Shown: positions 37,425 to 46,445, counted from the first letter of the stretch. The stretch is DNA of 64,000 nucleotides from CAZKXX01 sp964556705 (GCA_964556705.1 CAZKXX010000004.1:16080-80079), one strand, 5' to 3'. Notes: generated by a model not told the origin, from the sequence alone. Program-made: numbers and translations.

Positions 37425-38401
37425 TGCGCAACACGCTGGTGGCGATTGCCGGCGCGCTTCTGCTGGCCCTGCTGGCCGAAGCTGTGGTGCTGGCGTTTCT
37501 GCCGGTGGACCGCGTCAAGCTGGGTGCGTTTTTCGCTTCGCTGGCGCTGCTGCTTCTGGCGTTCGTCGGCCTCACGTACACGGCGGTCGTGCGAGCGATT
37601 CGGCATCTCGCTGTCACTTCGGCCGTCTCCGCGCTCGCGCTGCCTTTTCTGCTTCTCGTTCCGTACCTCGTCTATTCGCTGGGAACGGATTCGTTTTCAG
37701 CGGAAGGTTTGGGGAAGCTCGCCGCTTACATCGCCGTCCCCACCTTGCTGCTTTTTCCCGACCGGCGCGGACACGGCGAACGCCTCGGCTGGCGCGACGT
37801 CGCCGCCATGCTGGCGCTCGGCGTGCCGGTCAGCGCGCGCTGGCTGCGCGGCATCTGGACGTGGCCGGAGGAAGTCTATTTCTTCGGGCCGCTTTTCTGC
37901 GTTGCCGTGGGCGCGTACGGCTTCCTCGTCCTGCGCCGCCTGGAAGACGTCGGATACCGGCTGGGCTTTCGGAAGTACGACGTCATCGACGGCTTCATCA
38001 ATTTCGCGGGATTTGCGGTGCTGGGGATTCCGCTCGGCTACGCGCTGGGATTTATCGCCTTTGGTCCGACCTCAGTCAGCTTTCTCGATTTCGTCGTCCA
38101 GTTCGCGGGCATCTATCTGACCATCGCCATTCCCGAAGAACTGCTCTTTCGGGGAATCTTCCAGAACCAGCTCCAAAAGACTTTCTCGGGGCGAAGACGC
38201 GGAGTTTACGCGCTGCTCGTCGCTTCAGTGGTTTTCGGTCTCGCGCACCTTCACCACGCGCCCGTCCCTAACTGGCGTTACGCCGTCATGGCGGCGCTGG
38301 CGGGCGGTTTTTACGGCAACGCCTTCCGCATGCGGCGCCGGATCTCCTCCGCCGCGCTCACGCACACGCTCGTGGACGCCGTGTGGCATTTCTGGTTCTG
38401 A
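37424..38401 (+). CDS. CPBP family intramembrane metalloprotease
   Basis: This 325-residue membrane protein has about eight hydrophobic segments. The CPBP motifs are EExxxR in IPEELLFRGIF (about residue 240), the histidine in FGLAHLHH (about 272) and HTLVDAVW near the C-terminus. These form the active site of the Rce1/CAAX-protease-like family, which cleaves within the membrane. It is coupled to the two M16 genes by a one-base stop/start overlap (TGATG). In eukaryotes prenyl-protein proteases include both Rce1 and a zinc enzyme, but no prenylated substrate is expected here. A joint role in membrane-protein or peptide turnover is an inference. Confidence 0.88.
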   Translation: MRNTLVAIAGALLLALLAEAVVLAFLPVDRVKLGAFFASLALLLLAFVGLTYTAVVRAIRHLAVTSAVSALALPFLLLVPYLVYSLGTDSFSAEGLGKLAAYIAVPTLLLFPDRRGHGERLGWRDVAAMLALGVPVSARWLRGIWTWPEEVYFFGPLFCVAVGAYGFLVLRRLEDVGYRLGFRKYDVIDGFINFAGFAVLGIPLGYALGFIAFGPTSVSFLDFVVQFAGIYLTIAIPEELLFRGIFQNQLQKTFSGRRRGVYALLVASVVFGLAHLHHAPVPNWRYAVMAALAGGFYGNAFRMRRRISSAALTHTLVDAVWHFWF

Positions 38402-38411
38402 AGGAGGAAGC

Positions 38412-38428
38412 GCCGGCCTCCGGCCGGC
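38412..38428. repeat. Short palindromic intergenic hairpin
   Basis: GCCGGCC-TCC-GGCCGGC is a perfect 7-bp hairpin just after the CPBP stop codon. It is almost the same as the hairpin at 22583-22599 and may be one of a small repeat family or an RNA end structure. There is no T-run. Confidence 0.6.
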
Positions 38429-38606
38429 AACTCCCTGCTGCCGGGACGACGGGACTGCGCCTGTTCCGCAACCACCGTCACTCCGACAAAATCTCCCGCG
38501 CCGGCTTGTCAACTGGACGACCGACACGCGGGCGAAGTAGAATGAGGCTGCGCCGGCCTCGACACTCCGGCGAGAGGTTAACGGGTCTGCACAAAGGAGC
38601 CGCTTC

Positions 38607-38999
38607 ATGAAGCGTCTGATGATTTCATTCGTTGCGGGACTGTTCGTTGCGGGTCTGCTCGCGCCCTCATTCGCCGCGGAAAAGAAAGCCAAGCCCGGCC
38701 CGCTGACCGGGACCTGGGATTGTATGTCCACGGGAGGGTCGCAGGGCGACATGCCGTTCACGCTCTATCTTGACCACCAGGGAGATGTCATTACCGGCTC
38801 GGTCTCTTCGCCCCTCGGCGGGACCGACATCACCACCGGGAGCTTCAAGAACAAGATGGTGGAGATCCGACTCGAAACGCCTCAAGGGACTTACGTCATC
38901 ACCGGCAAGCTCCAGAAAGGTGTCCTCAAGGGCGAATGGTCGCACGACGCCGGAGAGAAAGGAACCTGGGAAGGGAAGAAGCAGGCGGCGGCGAAGTGA
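38607..38999 (+). CDS. Small exported beta-rich protein of unknown function
   Basis: This 130-residue protein has a clear signal peptide (MISFVAGLFVAGLLAPSFAA). The mature part is a small beta-sheet domain with GTWDCMSTGG, DVITGSVSSPLGG, TYVITGKLQKGVLKGEW and GTWEGKK. The repeated LTGTWD/KGEWS/KGTWEGK pattern suggests a single beta-barrel, like lipocalin-type or extracellular-solute-recognition folds, but I cannot name the family. AAAGGAG precedes the ATG. It stands alone between the CPBP and ABC-F genes. One cysteine remains after cleavage. Confidence 0.7.
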   Translation: MKRLMISFVAGLFVAGLLAPSFAAEKKAKPGPLTGTWDCMSTGGSQGDMPFTLYLDHQGDVITGSVSSPLGGTDITTGSFKNKMVEIRLETPQGTYVITGKLQKGVLKGEWSHDAGEKGTWEGKKQAAAK

Positions 39000-39167
39000 A
39001 CCCTCTGAGCACGGAGCTCCTCACCGCGTCACCGGGCGGGCGGCAGCTTTTCACTTTTTGTCGCGCGCCTGTGATACGATAGCCTTGGCACTTCGATGAA
39101 ACTGTAAAGACACCCTCACGCAACACCTCGTCTCGTCACGGGACGACTCCAGTTCCGAGGAGGAGGG

Positions 39168-40688
39168 ATGTCTTTACTGGAATCCCGCCAGCTCAAATTC
39201 CAATACTCACTTCAGGAGCCGCTGTTCGAGGAAGCGAGCTTCGAAATCAATCCGGGCGAGCGCATCGCTCTGGTGGGGCCGAACGGCGCCGGCAAGACGA
39301 CGCTCCTGCGCGTGATGGCCGGCGACCTGGCGCCGGACGCCGGTTCGATTGTTCGCCGCAGAGGATTACACACCGCCTATCTACCCCAGACCCCAGTCGC
39401 TGGGCCGGAGGAAACTCTGGCCGACTGGCTGGGCGAGGCGAGCGCGGGTGATTTGAACCACGTCCTGCACGCGCTGGGCTTCGAACGCGCCGACTTCACG
39501 ACGTCCCTCGCGCGGCTGTCCGCGGGCGAACGGAGCCGTGCCTCGCTGGTCAAATGCCTGCTTGCGGGCGCGGATCTGCTCCTGCTCGATGAGCCGACCA
39601 ACCATCTCGATCTGCGCGCGCGCGAATGGCTCGAGAAACATCTCGCGCAATTTCGGGGAAGTTGCGTCGTGGTCTCCCATGACCGCCGCTTTCTGGAAAA
39701 TCTCACGACGCGCACCTTCGAGCTGCGCCGCGGCGTCTTCTGTGAATATGGCGGCGGATACGCGTTCTACGAGCGGGAGCGTGAGGCGCGCCGCGTGGCA
39801 GATCGAGCGGCTTTCGAAACTCAGCAGAGGCGCTTTGCGGCCCTCCAGCGCGCCGCGGAGAAACGGGCGCGGCGGGCCCGTCAGGTCGAGAAAGCTCCGG
39901 CGGGAATTCAGGCGGGCAAGGATCACTACGGACGCAAGGCAGGGAAGATGTTGCGCGCGGCACGGCTGCTTCGCGAACGCGTGGTCCGCGAACCGCCCGC
40001 GGCGAAGCCGTGGGTCGAAGAGCCCATCCCGGCGCTCGATTTCTCGAGCATCGCGCCGAGCGGGGCATTTCCCGTGGCGGTGAACGCGGTGGCGAAGAGC
40101 TATGGTGGCAAGCCGGTGCTCCAGCAGGTGACATTCCAGTGCCGGCGCGGCGAGCGCTGGGCCGTCTGCGGACCCAACGGATCAGGGAAGACCACGCTGT
40201 TTCGTTTGCTGCTCGGCCTGGAATCGCCGGACGCGGGTGAGATTCGCGTCGGAGCGAACGTCCGGTTCGGCTACTATGCGCAGGAGGCCGAAAATCTCGA
40301 CTCGGACCGGACGCCCGTCCAGGTCTGCGAGGAAGCGTCGAGCGACCGCACGTGGATTCGAACCTTGCTCGCGTGTCTGAAGCTGCCTCGCGCCCTGGCC
40401 GACCAGCGGATCGAATTGCTGAGCCTGGGCGAACGAGCCAAGACCGCGCTGGCGCGCGTCCTCGTTGAGGGCGCGAACGTGCTCTTGCTCGACGAGCCCA
40501 CCAATCACCTGGAAATCGAGGCGCAGGAAGCGCTCGAGGCGACTCTGCGGCAATATCCGGGTACCATCCTCTTCGTCTCGCATGATCGGCGCTTTGTCGA
40601 GCAGCTCGCCGACCATGCCCTCGAACTCGAAGAAGGCGAGGCTCCGAGAATCGAGGCGCCTTGGCGGGAGGGCTCCGCGGAACGGTGA
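39168..40688 (+). CDS. ABC-F family ATPase
   Basis: This 506-residue protein has two ABC ATPase domains and no membrane segment, the mark of ABC-F translation factors. Domain 1 has Walker A GPNGAGKTT (about 43) and LSAGERSRASL followed by LLLLDEPTNHLDL. Domain 2 has GPNGSGKTT (about 338) and LSLGERAKTAL followed by VLLLDEPTNHLEI. A basic linker (AAEKRARRARQ) lies between them. Most members bind the ribosomal E site and relieve stalling; some give antibiotic resistance. This one lacks features that would assign it to Uup, EttA or a resistance type with certainty. GAGGAGG precedes the ATG. Confidence 0.92.
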   Translation: MSLLESRQLKFQYSLQEPLFEEASFEINPGERIALVGPNGAGKTTLLRVMAGDLAPDAGSIVRRRGLHTAYLPQTPVAGPEETLADWLGEASAGDLNHVLHALGFERADFTTSLARLSAGERSRASLVKCLLAGADLLLLDEPTNHLDLRAREWLEKHLAQFRGSCVVVSHDRRFLENLTTRTFELRRGVFCEYGGGYAFYEREREARRVADRAAFETQQRRFAALQRAAEKRARRARQVEKAPAGIQAGKDHYGRKAGKMLRAARLLRERVVREPPAAKPWVEEPIPALDFSSIAPSGAFPVAVNAVAKSYGGKPVLQQVTFQCRRGERWAVCGPNGSGKTTLFRLLLGLESPDAGEIRVGANVRFGYYAQEAENLDSDRTPVQVCEEASSDRTWIRTLLACLKLPRALADQRIELLSLGERAKTALARVLVEGANVLLLDEPTNHLEIEAQEALEATLRQYPGTILFVSHDRRFVEQLADHALELEEGEAPRIEAPWREGSAER

Positions 40689-40717
40689 CCTCCGGCGTGT
40701 AGCCGTCTATGTCTAGC

Positions 40718-41224
40718 CTATCTAGCCCACAGGCCGCGGCCCTCGGCGCGCGCCTCGCGCTCGTAGGCGAGGAATTCGTCCCGGTACTTGAACGGAAAGC
40801 GCGTGTAGGTCTGGCCGTAGCCCTGGCGGATAATTTCGGCGTTCAGCATCCTGCCGTCCTCAAGATAGACGTAAGCGAGCGTCCGGCCGTACTGATCGCG
40901 CCGCTCCAGGTCGTATTCAAGCCGAACCTGCCGGCCCTCCGCCAGCCCGCGGGTGAAAGCCGCAGCCTCCTTGCCAAAGTATTCGACAGGTCGCCGGGGA
41001 TCCACCGACTCGGGGGTATTCACGCCGATCAGGCGGACGCGCTCGCCCCGGTCCAGCACCAGCGTGTCGCCGTCCACGACGCGAACGCAGAGTCGCGGAG
41101 CCGTCGATTGCGGCGAAGGTCCGTCCGGGTCGGGCGGACTGAGATCGCGCCGTGAGTAGGCCACGGCGAGGGCCAGGACCGCCGCCAAAACCGTCGCCCA
41201 GAGCTTCCGCGAGCGCCGCCGCAT
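40718..41224 (-). CDS. Membrane-anchored thermonuclease (SNase-like)
   Basis: This 168-residue protein has an N-terminal hydrophobic segment (LWATVLAAVLALAVAYS) and a staphylococcal-nuclease-like domain. VVDGDTLVL, RLIGVNTPE and RRDQYGRTLAYVY hold the catalytic residues; the two arginines and glutamate of the family are present. Position 40 of the reference nuclease, usually Asp, is Asn in GVNTPE, which is common in relatives. It would cut nucleic acids outside the cytoplasm. Several in-frame Met codons lie upstream; 41224 gives the most normal signal anchor, and starts at 41233, 41236 or 41275 remain possible. Confidence 0.85.
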   Translation of the reverse strand: MRRRSRKLWATVLAAVLALAVAYSRRDLSPPDPDGPSPQSTAPRLCVRVVDGDTLVLDRGERVRLIGVNTPESVDPRRPVEYFGKEAAAFTRGLAEGRQVRLEYDLERRDQYGRTLAYVYLEDGRMLNAEIIRQGYGQTYTRFPFKYRDEFLAYEREARAEGRGLWAR

Positions 41225-41443
41225 GCTGACCATCATACAAGGTCGGGAAGCCATCCATGAAGGGAGTCGCCGCAAGGGATTTGAAACCCTGCGCGTAGAT
41301 TTTCACTGGCGCCGGTCAATGACCGTCGTTTAGGGGAGCCCAAGGTGAGGCGGCGCGTGTTTCTCTCTCGTAGTTAACATAACATCGCTTATCAGACGTA
41401 TGCAAAATCCCCAGCAAACCGGCCAGTTTTGACCCCTAAGGCC

Positions 41444-41710
41444 CTAATCTCCCCCAAAAAACCGGGGATTTTTCCTCAGCCTGCCCAAAAGTGACATCCA
41501 AGGCGACAATACGGGCCAGCTCGGTAAAGGAAAGGCGGGCTGGCGGGCGAGAACCTCGCGAGCCAATGGCACCGCTCGGCGGATCAGCCCGGCGGCGCTC
41601 CTCGACACCTCCCTGGCCAGGAGGACTCCGGCAGTCAACCCGAAGAGGATCGCTCCGAAAAGGGCGAGCAGCCCAATCGCCAGGGCATATTCCAGGAGTG
41701 CGTACGCCAT
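41444..41710 (-). CDS. Small membrane protein of unknown function
   Basis: This 88-residue protein would have one membrane segment (ALAIGLLALFGAILFGLTAG) and a basic, proline-rich tail (RRAVPLAREVLARQPAFPLP). No family is recognised. GAGG stands ahead of the ATG at 41710 at an acceptable distance. The frame is open upstream to 41926, but that part is low in hydrophobic or conserved character. The GC-rich background makes chance open frames likely, so this gene is only moderately supported. Confidence 0.4.
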   Translation of the reverse strand: MAYALLEYALAIGLLALFGAILFGLTAGVLLAREVSRSAAGLIRRAVPLAREVLARQPAFPLPSWPVLSPWMSLLGRLRKNPRFFGGD

Positions 41711-41999
41711 GGTCTTTCTAACCTCACCTGACGCTTTAGATGCTTGCCTTCCGTCTGAGGGATTCTTGCGAGGGGCTTTCCGCAGGTCGGGCAAAGAGTC
41801 GGAATCCGTCGGGGAGCTTGCGCGGCGCTCATCGGGTGCAACCGAACGGCTCCCCAAGGCCCTCGGAGGGGGCTCAGGGGCATTCCGTCCTCGTCCGCGC
41901 GGGCTTGCCGTGGTCCTGACCAACACCCGAAGGCCCGCAGCGGGTAGTCCCGCCGATGGAGGCGGCGTTACAGCCTGTGGGCTTGGGGGGCGGCCCGGA

Positions 42000-42707
42000 C
42001 TATTTGAGCGACTGGGCCTCCGAGCGGTTCTTGGGCGAATGTTTGTTGAGCGTCGAAATCAGTTTCTGCCCTGCCGCGGGCGTCGAGACTTTGTTCTCGC
42101 GGACAATCTCACGGGCCTTCACTTTGCGCCCATAGAGCGATTTGTTGGCTCGGTTGTCCTGGCGCAGCGTGGAGCCTTCGAGCGAGATGCCGGCAAAGAG
42201 GCCGCGGGAGCGCGAGTAGCTCAAGATTTCGGCTCGCATCAGCGCGTCGGTGGCAGCGGTGGCGGTGCGGCCTTTGGGGCCGGCGGCGGCCGCGGCGTCG
42301 GCGCCGAGCTTCACCTTGCTTTTCAGGAGCGAATTGACGCCTTTAGGGTTCATCACCAGCAACAGAAAATCAGTGGCCTGCCCGCCGAGCTGGATGCCGA
42401 TGTTGGCGCCTTCCAGGCGGTAGAGCGCGGGCGGGCTCCACGGGCCGGTGAAATCTTCGCCGGTGCGGCACGTCATCGCGCCGCGCCCGTAGCTCCCGCC
42501 GATTCCGATGGCAAATTTTTTCACGGAAGGGATGATGACGACGCACTCGGCTTTGTCTAGCAGTTCCTCCGGCACGTTGTCGGGGATATTGAGGATCTCC
42601 TCCAACACGGTGCCGCACTCTTCGAGCCGTTCCTGCTCCTTGTCCTGAGCCATGGTCGGCCCAGCCGCCAGCGCGAGCACGAACAAGAAGCCCCAAAATC
42701 GATTCAT
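42000..42707 (-). CDS. Exported SYLF (YSC84-like) lipid-binding protein
   Basis: This 235-residue protein has a signal peptide (FWGFLFVLALAAGPTMA). The mature part is a SYLF domain: ILNIPDNVPEELLDKAECVV, then KKFAIGIGGSYGRGAM, NIGIQLGGQATDFLLLVMN and RAEILSYSRSRGLFAGISL. In eukaryotes the domain binds phosphoinositides, while bacterial forms are periplasmic and lipid binding is likely. GGGAGGG precedes the ATG. It is a single gene, convergent with nothing close and divergent from the lyase gene at 42845. Confidence 0.92.
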   Translation of the reverse strand: MNRFWGFLFVLALAAGPTMAQDKEQERLEECGTVLEEILNIPDNVPEELLDKAECVVIIPSVKKFAIGIGGSYGRGAMTCRTGEDFTGPWSPPALYRLEGANIGIQLGGQATDFLLLVMNPKGVNSLLKSKVKLGADAAAAAGPKGRTATAATDALMRAEILSYSRSRGLFAGISLEGSTLRQDNRANKSLYGRKVKAREIVRENKVSTPAAGQKLISTLNKHSPKNRSEAQSLK

Positions 42708-42844
42708 ATCAGCCCTCCCAAGGGTTCCCTTCCTGACTACGATGCACGAATCCTCTTCGAGGATAGCATGGACGAGGAGGTCTCAGGAGGGACACGGGCT
42801 GGAAACCCGTGATACGAAGCGGTCTACGCAGTACAATATTCCGA

Positions 42845-44251
42845 ATGCGAACGCGAACCGAAAGGGACTCGCTGGGAGCGGTCGGAGTCCCGGCTAGGGC
42901 GTACTACGGGGCACAGACGGCGCGGGCGGTGGAGAACTATCCCATCAGCGGCCTGCGCGCGCATCCGGCGCTCACCCGCGCCTACGGACTGCTGAAGCAG
43001 GCCTGCGCGGAAGTGAACGCCGAACTGGCAATGATTCCCCGCCCTGTCGGTCGCGCCGTGGCGAGAGCTTCGGCTGAAGTCGCCGCGGGTAAGTTCGACG
43101 ACCAGTTCGTGGTAGATGTTTACCAGGCGGGCGCGGGCGTCAGCTTCCACATGAACGTCAACGAAGTCATCGCCAACCGCGCGAGCGAGCTGCTCGGCGG
43201 GCGGCGCGGCGAATATCGCCTCGTCCATCCCAACGATCACGTCAACTTCGGACAATCCACCAACGATACGTTCCCCACCGCGATGCGCCTCGCTTCCCTG
43301 CTCGTGCTCGAGGAGTTTTTTCCGGCGCTGGAGGAATTGGAAAAGGCTTTCCGAAAAAAAGGGCGAGAATTCGACGGCATCCTGAAGGCGGGGCGAACGC
43401 ACTTGCAGGACGCTGTGCCCATCCGGCTGGGGCAGGAATTTGCTGCTTACGCGCGCGCACTCGCGCAGGCGCGGCAGCAGATCCGGCTCGCGGCCGCCGC
43501 GGTCGCCGAACTCGGCCTCGGAGGAAGTGCCGCCGGCACGGGGCTGAATACGCACCCGCGCTACGCGAGGCGCGTCGTGGCGCGTTTGCGGAAGCTCACC
43601 CGTTTGCCGCTTCGCGAAGCGCCGGACAAGGTCGCGGCGATGCAGTCGCAGCTTCCCATGGCGGCGCTTTCCGGCGCGCTGCGCAACCTGGCGCTCGAGC
43701 TGATCCGCATCGCGAACGATTTGCGTCTGCTCGCGAGCGGCCCGCTCACCGGCTTCAACGAAATTGTTCTGCCCGCGCTCCAGCCCGGCTCGAGCATCAT
43801 GCCCGGCAAGGTCAATCCGGTGATGGCCGAACTACTCGACATGGTGGCATTCCAGGTGGTCGGCTGCGACACGGTGGTGGCGCTCGCCGTGCAGGCCGGC
43901 CAACTCGAATTGAACGTCATGATGCCGGCGATGGCGTGGAACGTTCTGCACGCGCTCGAAATTTTGAAGAACACCTGCCGCGTCGTGGCGCGCCGCTGCG
44001 TCCGGGGAATTCGGGCCAACCGCGAAATCTGCGAGCGGTACGCGCATCGCTCGCCGGCGCTGGCGACGGCGCTCAACCCCGTCCTCGGCTACGCGCGCGC
44101 GGCGGAGATTGTGAAGAAGTCGCTCGCGACGGGCGAGTCGATTCCCGAAGTCTGTCTCGAAGAGGGTGTGCTGAGCGAAGCGGAGGTGAAGCGCATCCTC
44201 GACCCGCGCCGCATGACGCGCCCGGGCGCCGCGCGGCCCAGGAAACGGTGA
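42845..44251 (+). CDS. Aspartase/fumarase superfamily lyase, probably aspartate ammonia-lyase
   Basis: This 468-residue enzyme belongs to the superfamily that removes ammonia or water from an aspartate- or malate-like substrate. GSSIMPGKVNPVMAE (about 306) is the mobile catalytic loop with its serine. NPNDHVNFGQSTNDTFPT-like HPNDHVNFGQSTND is the second signature, and AGRTHLQDAVPIRLGQEF the third. The combination QDAVP with LGQEF fits aspartase better than class II fumarase (usually QDATP with LGQEI), so aspartate ammonia-lyase is the better guess, but assignments in this family are easy to confuse. The ATG at 42845 matches the family start; an ATG at 42809 also lies in frame. Confidence 0.85.
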   Translation: MRTRTERDSLGAVGVPARAYYGAQTARAVENYPISGLRAHPALTRAYGLLKQACAEVNAELAMIPRPVGRAVARASAEVAAGKFDDQFVVDVYQAGAGVSFHMNVNEVIANRASELLGGRRGEYRLVHPNDHVNFGQSTNDTFPTAMRLASLLVLEEFFPALEELEKAFRKKGREFDGILKAGRTHLQDAVPIRLGQEFAAYARALAQARQQIRLAAAAVAELGLGGSAAGTGLNTHPRYARRVVARLRKLTRLPLREAPDKVAAMQSQLPMAALSGALRNLALELIRIANDLRLLASGPLTGFNEIVLPALQPGSSIMPGKVNPVMAELLDMVAFQVVGCDTVVALAVQAGQLELNVMMPAMAWNVLHALEILKNTCRVVARRCVRGIRANREICERYAHRSPALATALNPVLGYARAAEIVKKSLATGESIPEVCLEEGVLSEAEVKRILDPRRMTRPGAARPRKR

Positions 44252-44533
44252 ACACCCGGACACCAGGACACAAAGTAAGTGTCGGGGTCCTCAGCATGGC
44301 TGCGCCAGGTCCTTCCGCACCTTTTCAGGTCTCGACGTGCGGCGGATTCCCGCCGATTTCGCTTCCCTTGCGCCCGCTGAAAGTCTAAATTGAAAGTTCG
44401 GGCTTCGTCACAGGTGGAGCGTGGGGTGAGCGTTGCGCGAACTGCGTTGCCTGTCACGCTCCCATTTGTTTTCGGCGCCCCTTGCCGGGACCCGATTTGG
44501 GTCCTCCAGAAATTTCGTTGAGGAGAAAAGCCC

Positions 44534-44977
44534 ATGAGCGCCGCCATCGCCGCCGGAAAAGAGGTTTCGCTCGAATACACCTTGCGACTCGAGAACGAAG
44601 AAGTCGTCGAGAGCAACGTGGGTGATCAACCGCTGAAGTACATCCACGGCAAAAACCAGATCATTCCCGGCCTGGAATCCGCGCTGGAAGGGATGCAGGT
44701 CGGGGAGAGCAAAGAAGTCACCGTGCTTCCGGAGAATGCCTACGGTCCCGTGATGCCCGAAGCGTTCCAGGAAGTTCCGCGCGACCGCATTCCCGCAGAC
44801 GCGCAGCAGGTGGGCGCGCGCCTCCAGGGCCGCGACCCGAACGGTCAAGTGGTCCACGCGCGCGTTGCGCAGGTGAAAGACGAAAGTCTGGTGCTCGACT
44901 TCAACCATCCGCTGGCCGGCAAGACGCTGGTGTTCGCGGTCAAGGTGGTCGCCGTCGCTGAGCCTGCCGCCCGCTGA
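44534..44977 (+). CDS. SlyD-like FKBP-type peptidyl-prolyl isomerase
   Basis: This 147-residue cytoplasmic chaperone begins with VSLEYTLRLENEEVVESN, typical of SlyD-type FKBPs. GKNQIIPGLESALEGMQVGE is the catalytic FKBP strand-turn, and an inserted flap (about residues 70-120, from AYGPVMPEAFQEVP) is the chaperone domain. FNHPLAGKTLVFAVKV closes the FKBP fold. SlyD proteins speed proline isomerisation and bind unfolded chains. The metal-binding histidine tail of E. coli SlyD is missing. A good ribosome-binding site (TTGAGGAGAA) precedes the ATG. The preceding 280 bases hold nothing recognisable. Confidence 0.92.
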   Translation: MSAAIAAGKEVSLEYTLRLENEEVVESNVGDQPLKYIHGKNQIIPGLESALEGMQVGESKEVTVLPENAYGPVMPEAFQEVPRDRIPADAQQVGARLQGRDPNGQVVHARVAQVKDESLVLDFNHPLAGKTLVFAVKVVAVAEPAAR

Positions 44978-44995
44978 ACCCTTCGCCGGAAATTC

Positions 44996-45025
44996 TTGCC
45001 AATTCCCGCGCGCCTTCCCTACACT
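44996..45025 (+). promoter_or_regulatory. Candidate promoter of the DUF481 gene
   Basis: TTGCCA (44996-45001) and TACACT (45020-45025) are separated by 18 bases; five and four of six positions match consensus. Transcription would start near 45032, about 55 bases before the ATG. A GC-rich hairpin lies in the leader. Confidence 0.45.
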
Positions 45026-45087
45026 GGCTGTGAGGCGGCGGCGCGCCTCGCAGCGCGTTCGCCGCCGATTTTTTTATCTTCGAGGGA

Positions 45088-46146
45088 ATGATGCGCATCT
45101 GGCTTTTTATCGCGCTGGTGGGCCTCGGCGGGGCACTGCCGGCGCGAGGCGAAATTCTCTATTTCAAAAATGGCGATCAGTTGACGGGCACGTGGCACCG
45201 CGTGCAGGAGACGCGGCTCGTTTTCCGCAGCGAGTCGGCGGGCGAAGTCACCGTCCCCGTTTCGCGCGTCAGGACGTTCGCCAGCACGCGCTCCGCCGTG
45301 CTGCTGACCAGGCAGGGCGAAGCCTTCAGCGGCGAACTCTCGCTGCTCGAGTCCGGCTACTGGGGACTTGCCGCGAACGGCGGCATCCGCACAGTCGCGC
45401 CGGAAGACGTAGTGGCCATCTATCAGCAGGAGAGTTACCAGCCGGCCATCGAACGCGCACCGCGCCCCTGGACCGACTGGAAAGGACGCGGCAACTTCGG
45501 CTACAGCCTGGTGCGCGGCGACCGCGACGCCAACAACCTGAGCCTCGGCTTCAACGCCACGCGCCTCCAGCCCAACCTTCCCGGGATCAAGGAGAAATAC
45601 CGGACCAACTTCACGACGACGATGCTCTTCGCCAACACGCGCATCGGCGGCGTGGAAACCAGCGCCAACAGCATCTCTTCCAACCTTCGCCAAGACTTCC
45701 TGTTTACGCCCACCAACTTCTTTTTCCTGCTCGGGCAGATGGACCACATCCAGACCCAGAGCCTCGACCTGCGCCAGACCTACGGCCTCGGCCTCGGCCG
45801 CGACGTCTTGCGAAGCAGGCGCATCACGCTGAATTTTCTGGGAGGGTTTACCTACGTCAACGAACTGTTCACCACGGAGCGGCGCGAGAACGCCGAAGGG
45901 CTGCTGGGCGAAAAGGTCAGCCTCCGCATCACGCCCCAGATGGGGATCGACCACCAGTTGAACTTCTATCCCAGTCTGACCGACCGCGGCGAGTTCCGCA
46001 TGGACGCGACCTCGACGCTCATCGCGCGGATTTCCAACCGCCTGTCCTTGAACACGACGATGACGAACCGCTATCTCAGCCGCCCGTTGCCCGGCCGGAA
46101 AAACAGCGAACTGGTGCTGACCACGGGGCTGGGTTTGGATTTCTGA
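45088..46146 (+). CDS. DUF481 outer-membrane protein
   Basis: This 352-residue protein has a signal peptide (WLFIALVGLGGALPARG). Residues about 25-120 (ILYFKNGDQLTGTW, LVFRSESAGEVTVPVSRVRT) form a small beta domain. From about 135 the sequence is a beta-barrel of the DUF481 or YdiY-like type (GRGNFGYSLVRGDRDANNLS, TYGLGLGRDVL, ELVLTTGLGLDF), ending with phenylalanine, as outer-membrane barrels do. Members are linked to salt stress in some bacteria, but the function is not established. GAGGGA precedes the start; two adjacent ATG codons (45088, 45091) are possible. Confidence 0.88.
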   Translation: MMRIWLFIALVGLGGALPARGEILYFKNGDQLTGTWHRVQETRLVFRSESAGEVTVPVSRVRTFASTRSAVLLTRQGEAFSGELSLLESGYWGLAANGGIRTVAPEDVVAIYQQESYQPAIERAPRPWTDWKGRGNFGYSLVRGDRDANNLSLGFNATRLQPNLPGIKEKYRTNFTTTMLFANTRIGGVETSANSISSNLRQDFLFTPTNFFFLLGQMDHIQTQSLDLRQTYGLGLGRDVLRSRRITLNFLGGFTYVNELFTTERRENAEGLLGEKVSLRITPQMGIDHQLNFYPSLTDRGEFRMDATSTLIARISNRLSLNTTMTNRYLSRPLPGRKNSELVLTTGLGLDF

Positions 46147-46176
46147 ATTGCGGCAGGAAGAGTTCGCGCCGCTCGC

Positions 46177-46445
46177 TCAGGCGATGAGGGTTTCCGCGGC
46201 GCGGTACTTTTGCCGATAAATTTCCTCGCGAACGCGCAGGCCGAGCCCGGGCGCGTCCAAAACCTTGTAACAGCCATTCCGAAATTCGTAGCCTTCCGAT
46301 TCCAGCACGTCGCAGGTGGAGCGATCGTCTTCGGCCGCGGCGACGCTCGGAACGGCCTTCGCCAGGTGCAGGCTCATCCAGAGTCCGACACGGCACGGAG
46401 AACGGCGGGAAGTGCGAAAGCGCCCAGAAAGAAACGGCGGGTCAT
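46177..46445 (-). pseudogene. Remnant of a Tat-exported enolase-superfamily (mandelate racemase-like) gene
   Basis: On the minus strand the ATG at 46445 starts a Tat-like signal (MTRRFFLGAFALPAVLRAV) that hits a stop after 23 codons. In another frame the following 190 bases encode HLAKAVPSVAAAED and, at the end, GCYKVLDAPGLGLRVREEIY, which matches the C-terminal tail of mandelate racemase or muconate-lactonising enzymes (usually DGPGLGV). The signal and tail thus remain, while the 300 or more central residues with the catalytic Lys and metal ligands are lost. It lies next to three Tat-exported proteins and was probably part of their cluster. Confidence 0.6.

Noticed and set aside
41240..41345. 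tRNA-like 3' half on the minus strand (GGGTTTCAAATCCC)
   Set aside because: The segment resembles a T-arm, but the loop has an extra base, there is no matching acceptor arm and no clear anticodon stem. At best it is a decayed tRNA or integration scar.
41635..41883. Minus-strand frame with a CPTCGKPL zinc-ribbon-like motif
   Set aside because: Only one cysteine pair is present, the rest overlaps the better-supported small membrane protein in another frame, and no ribosome-binding site was found.
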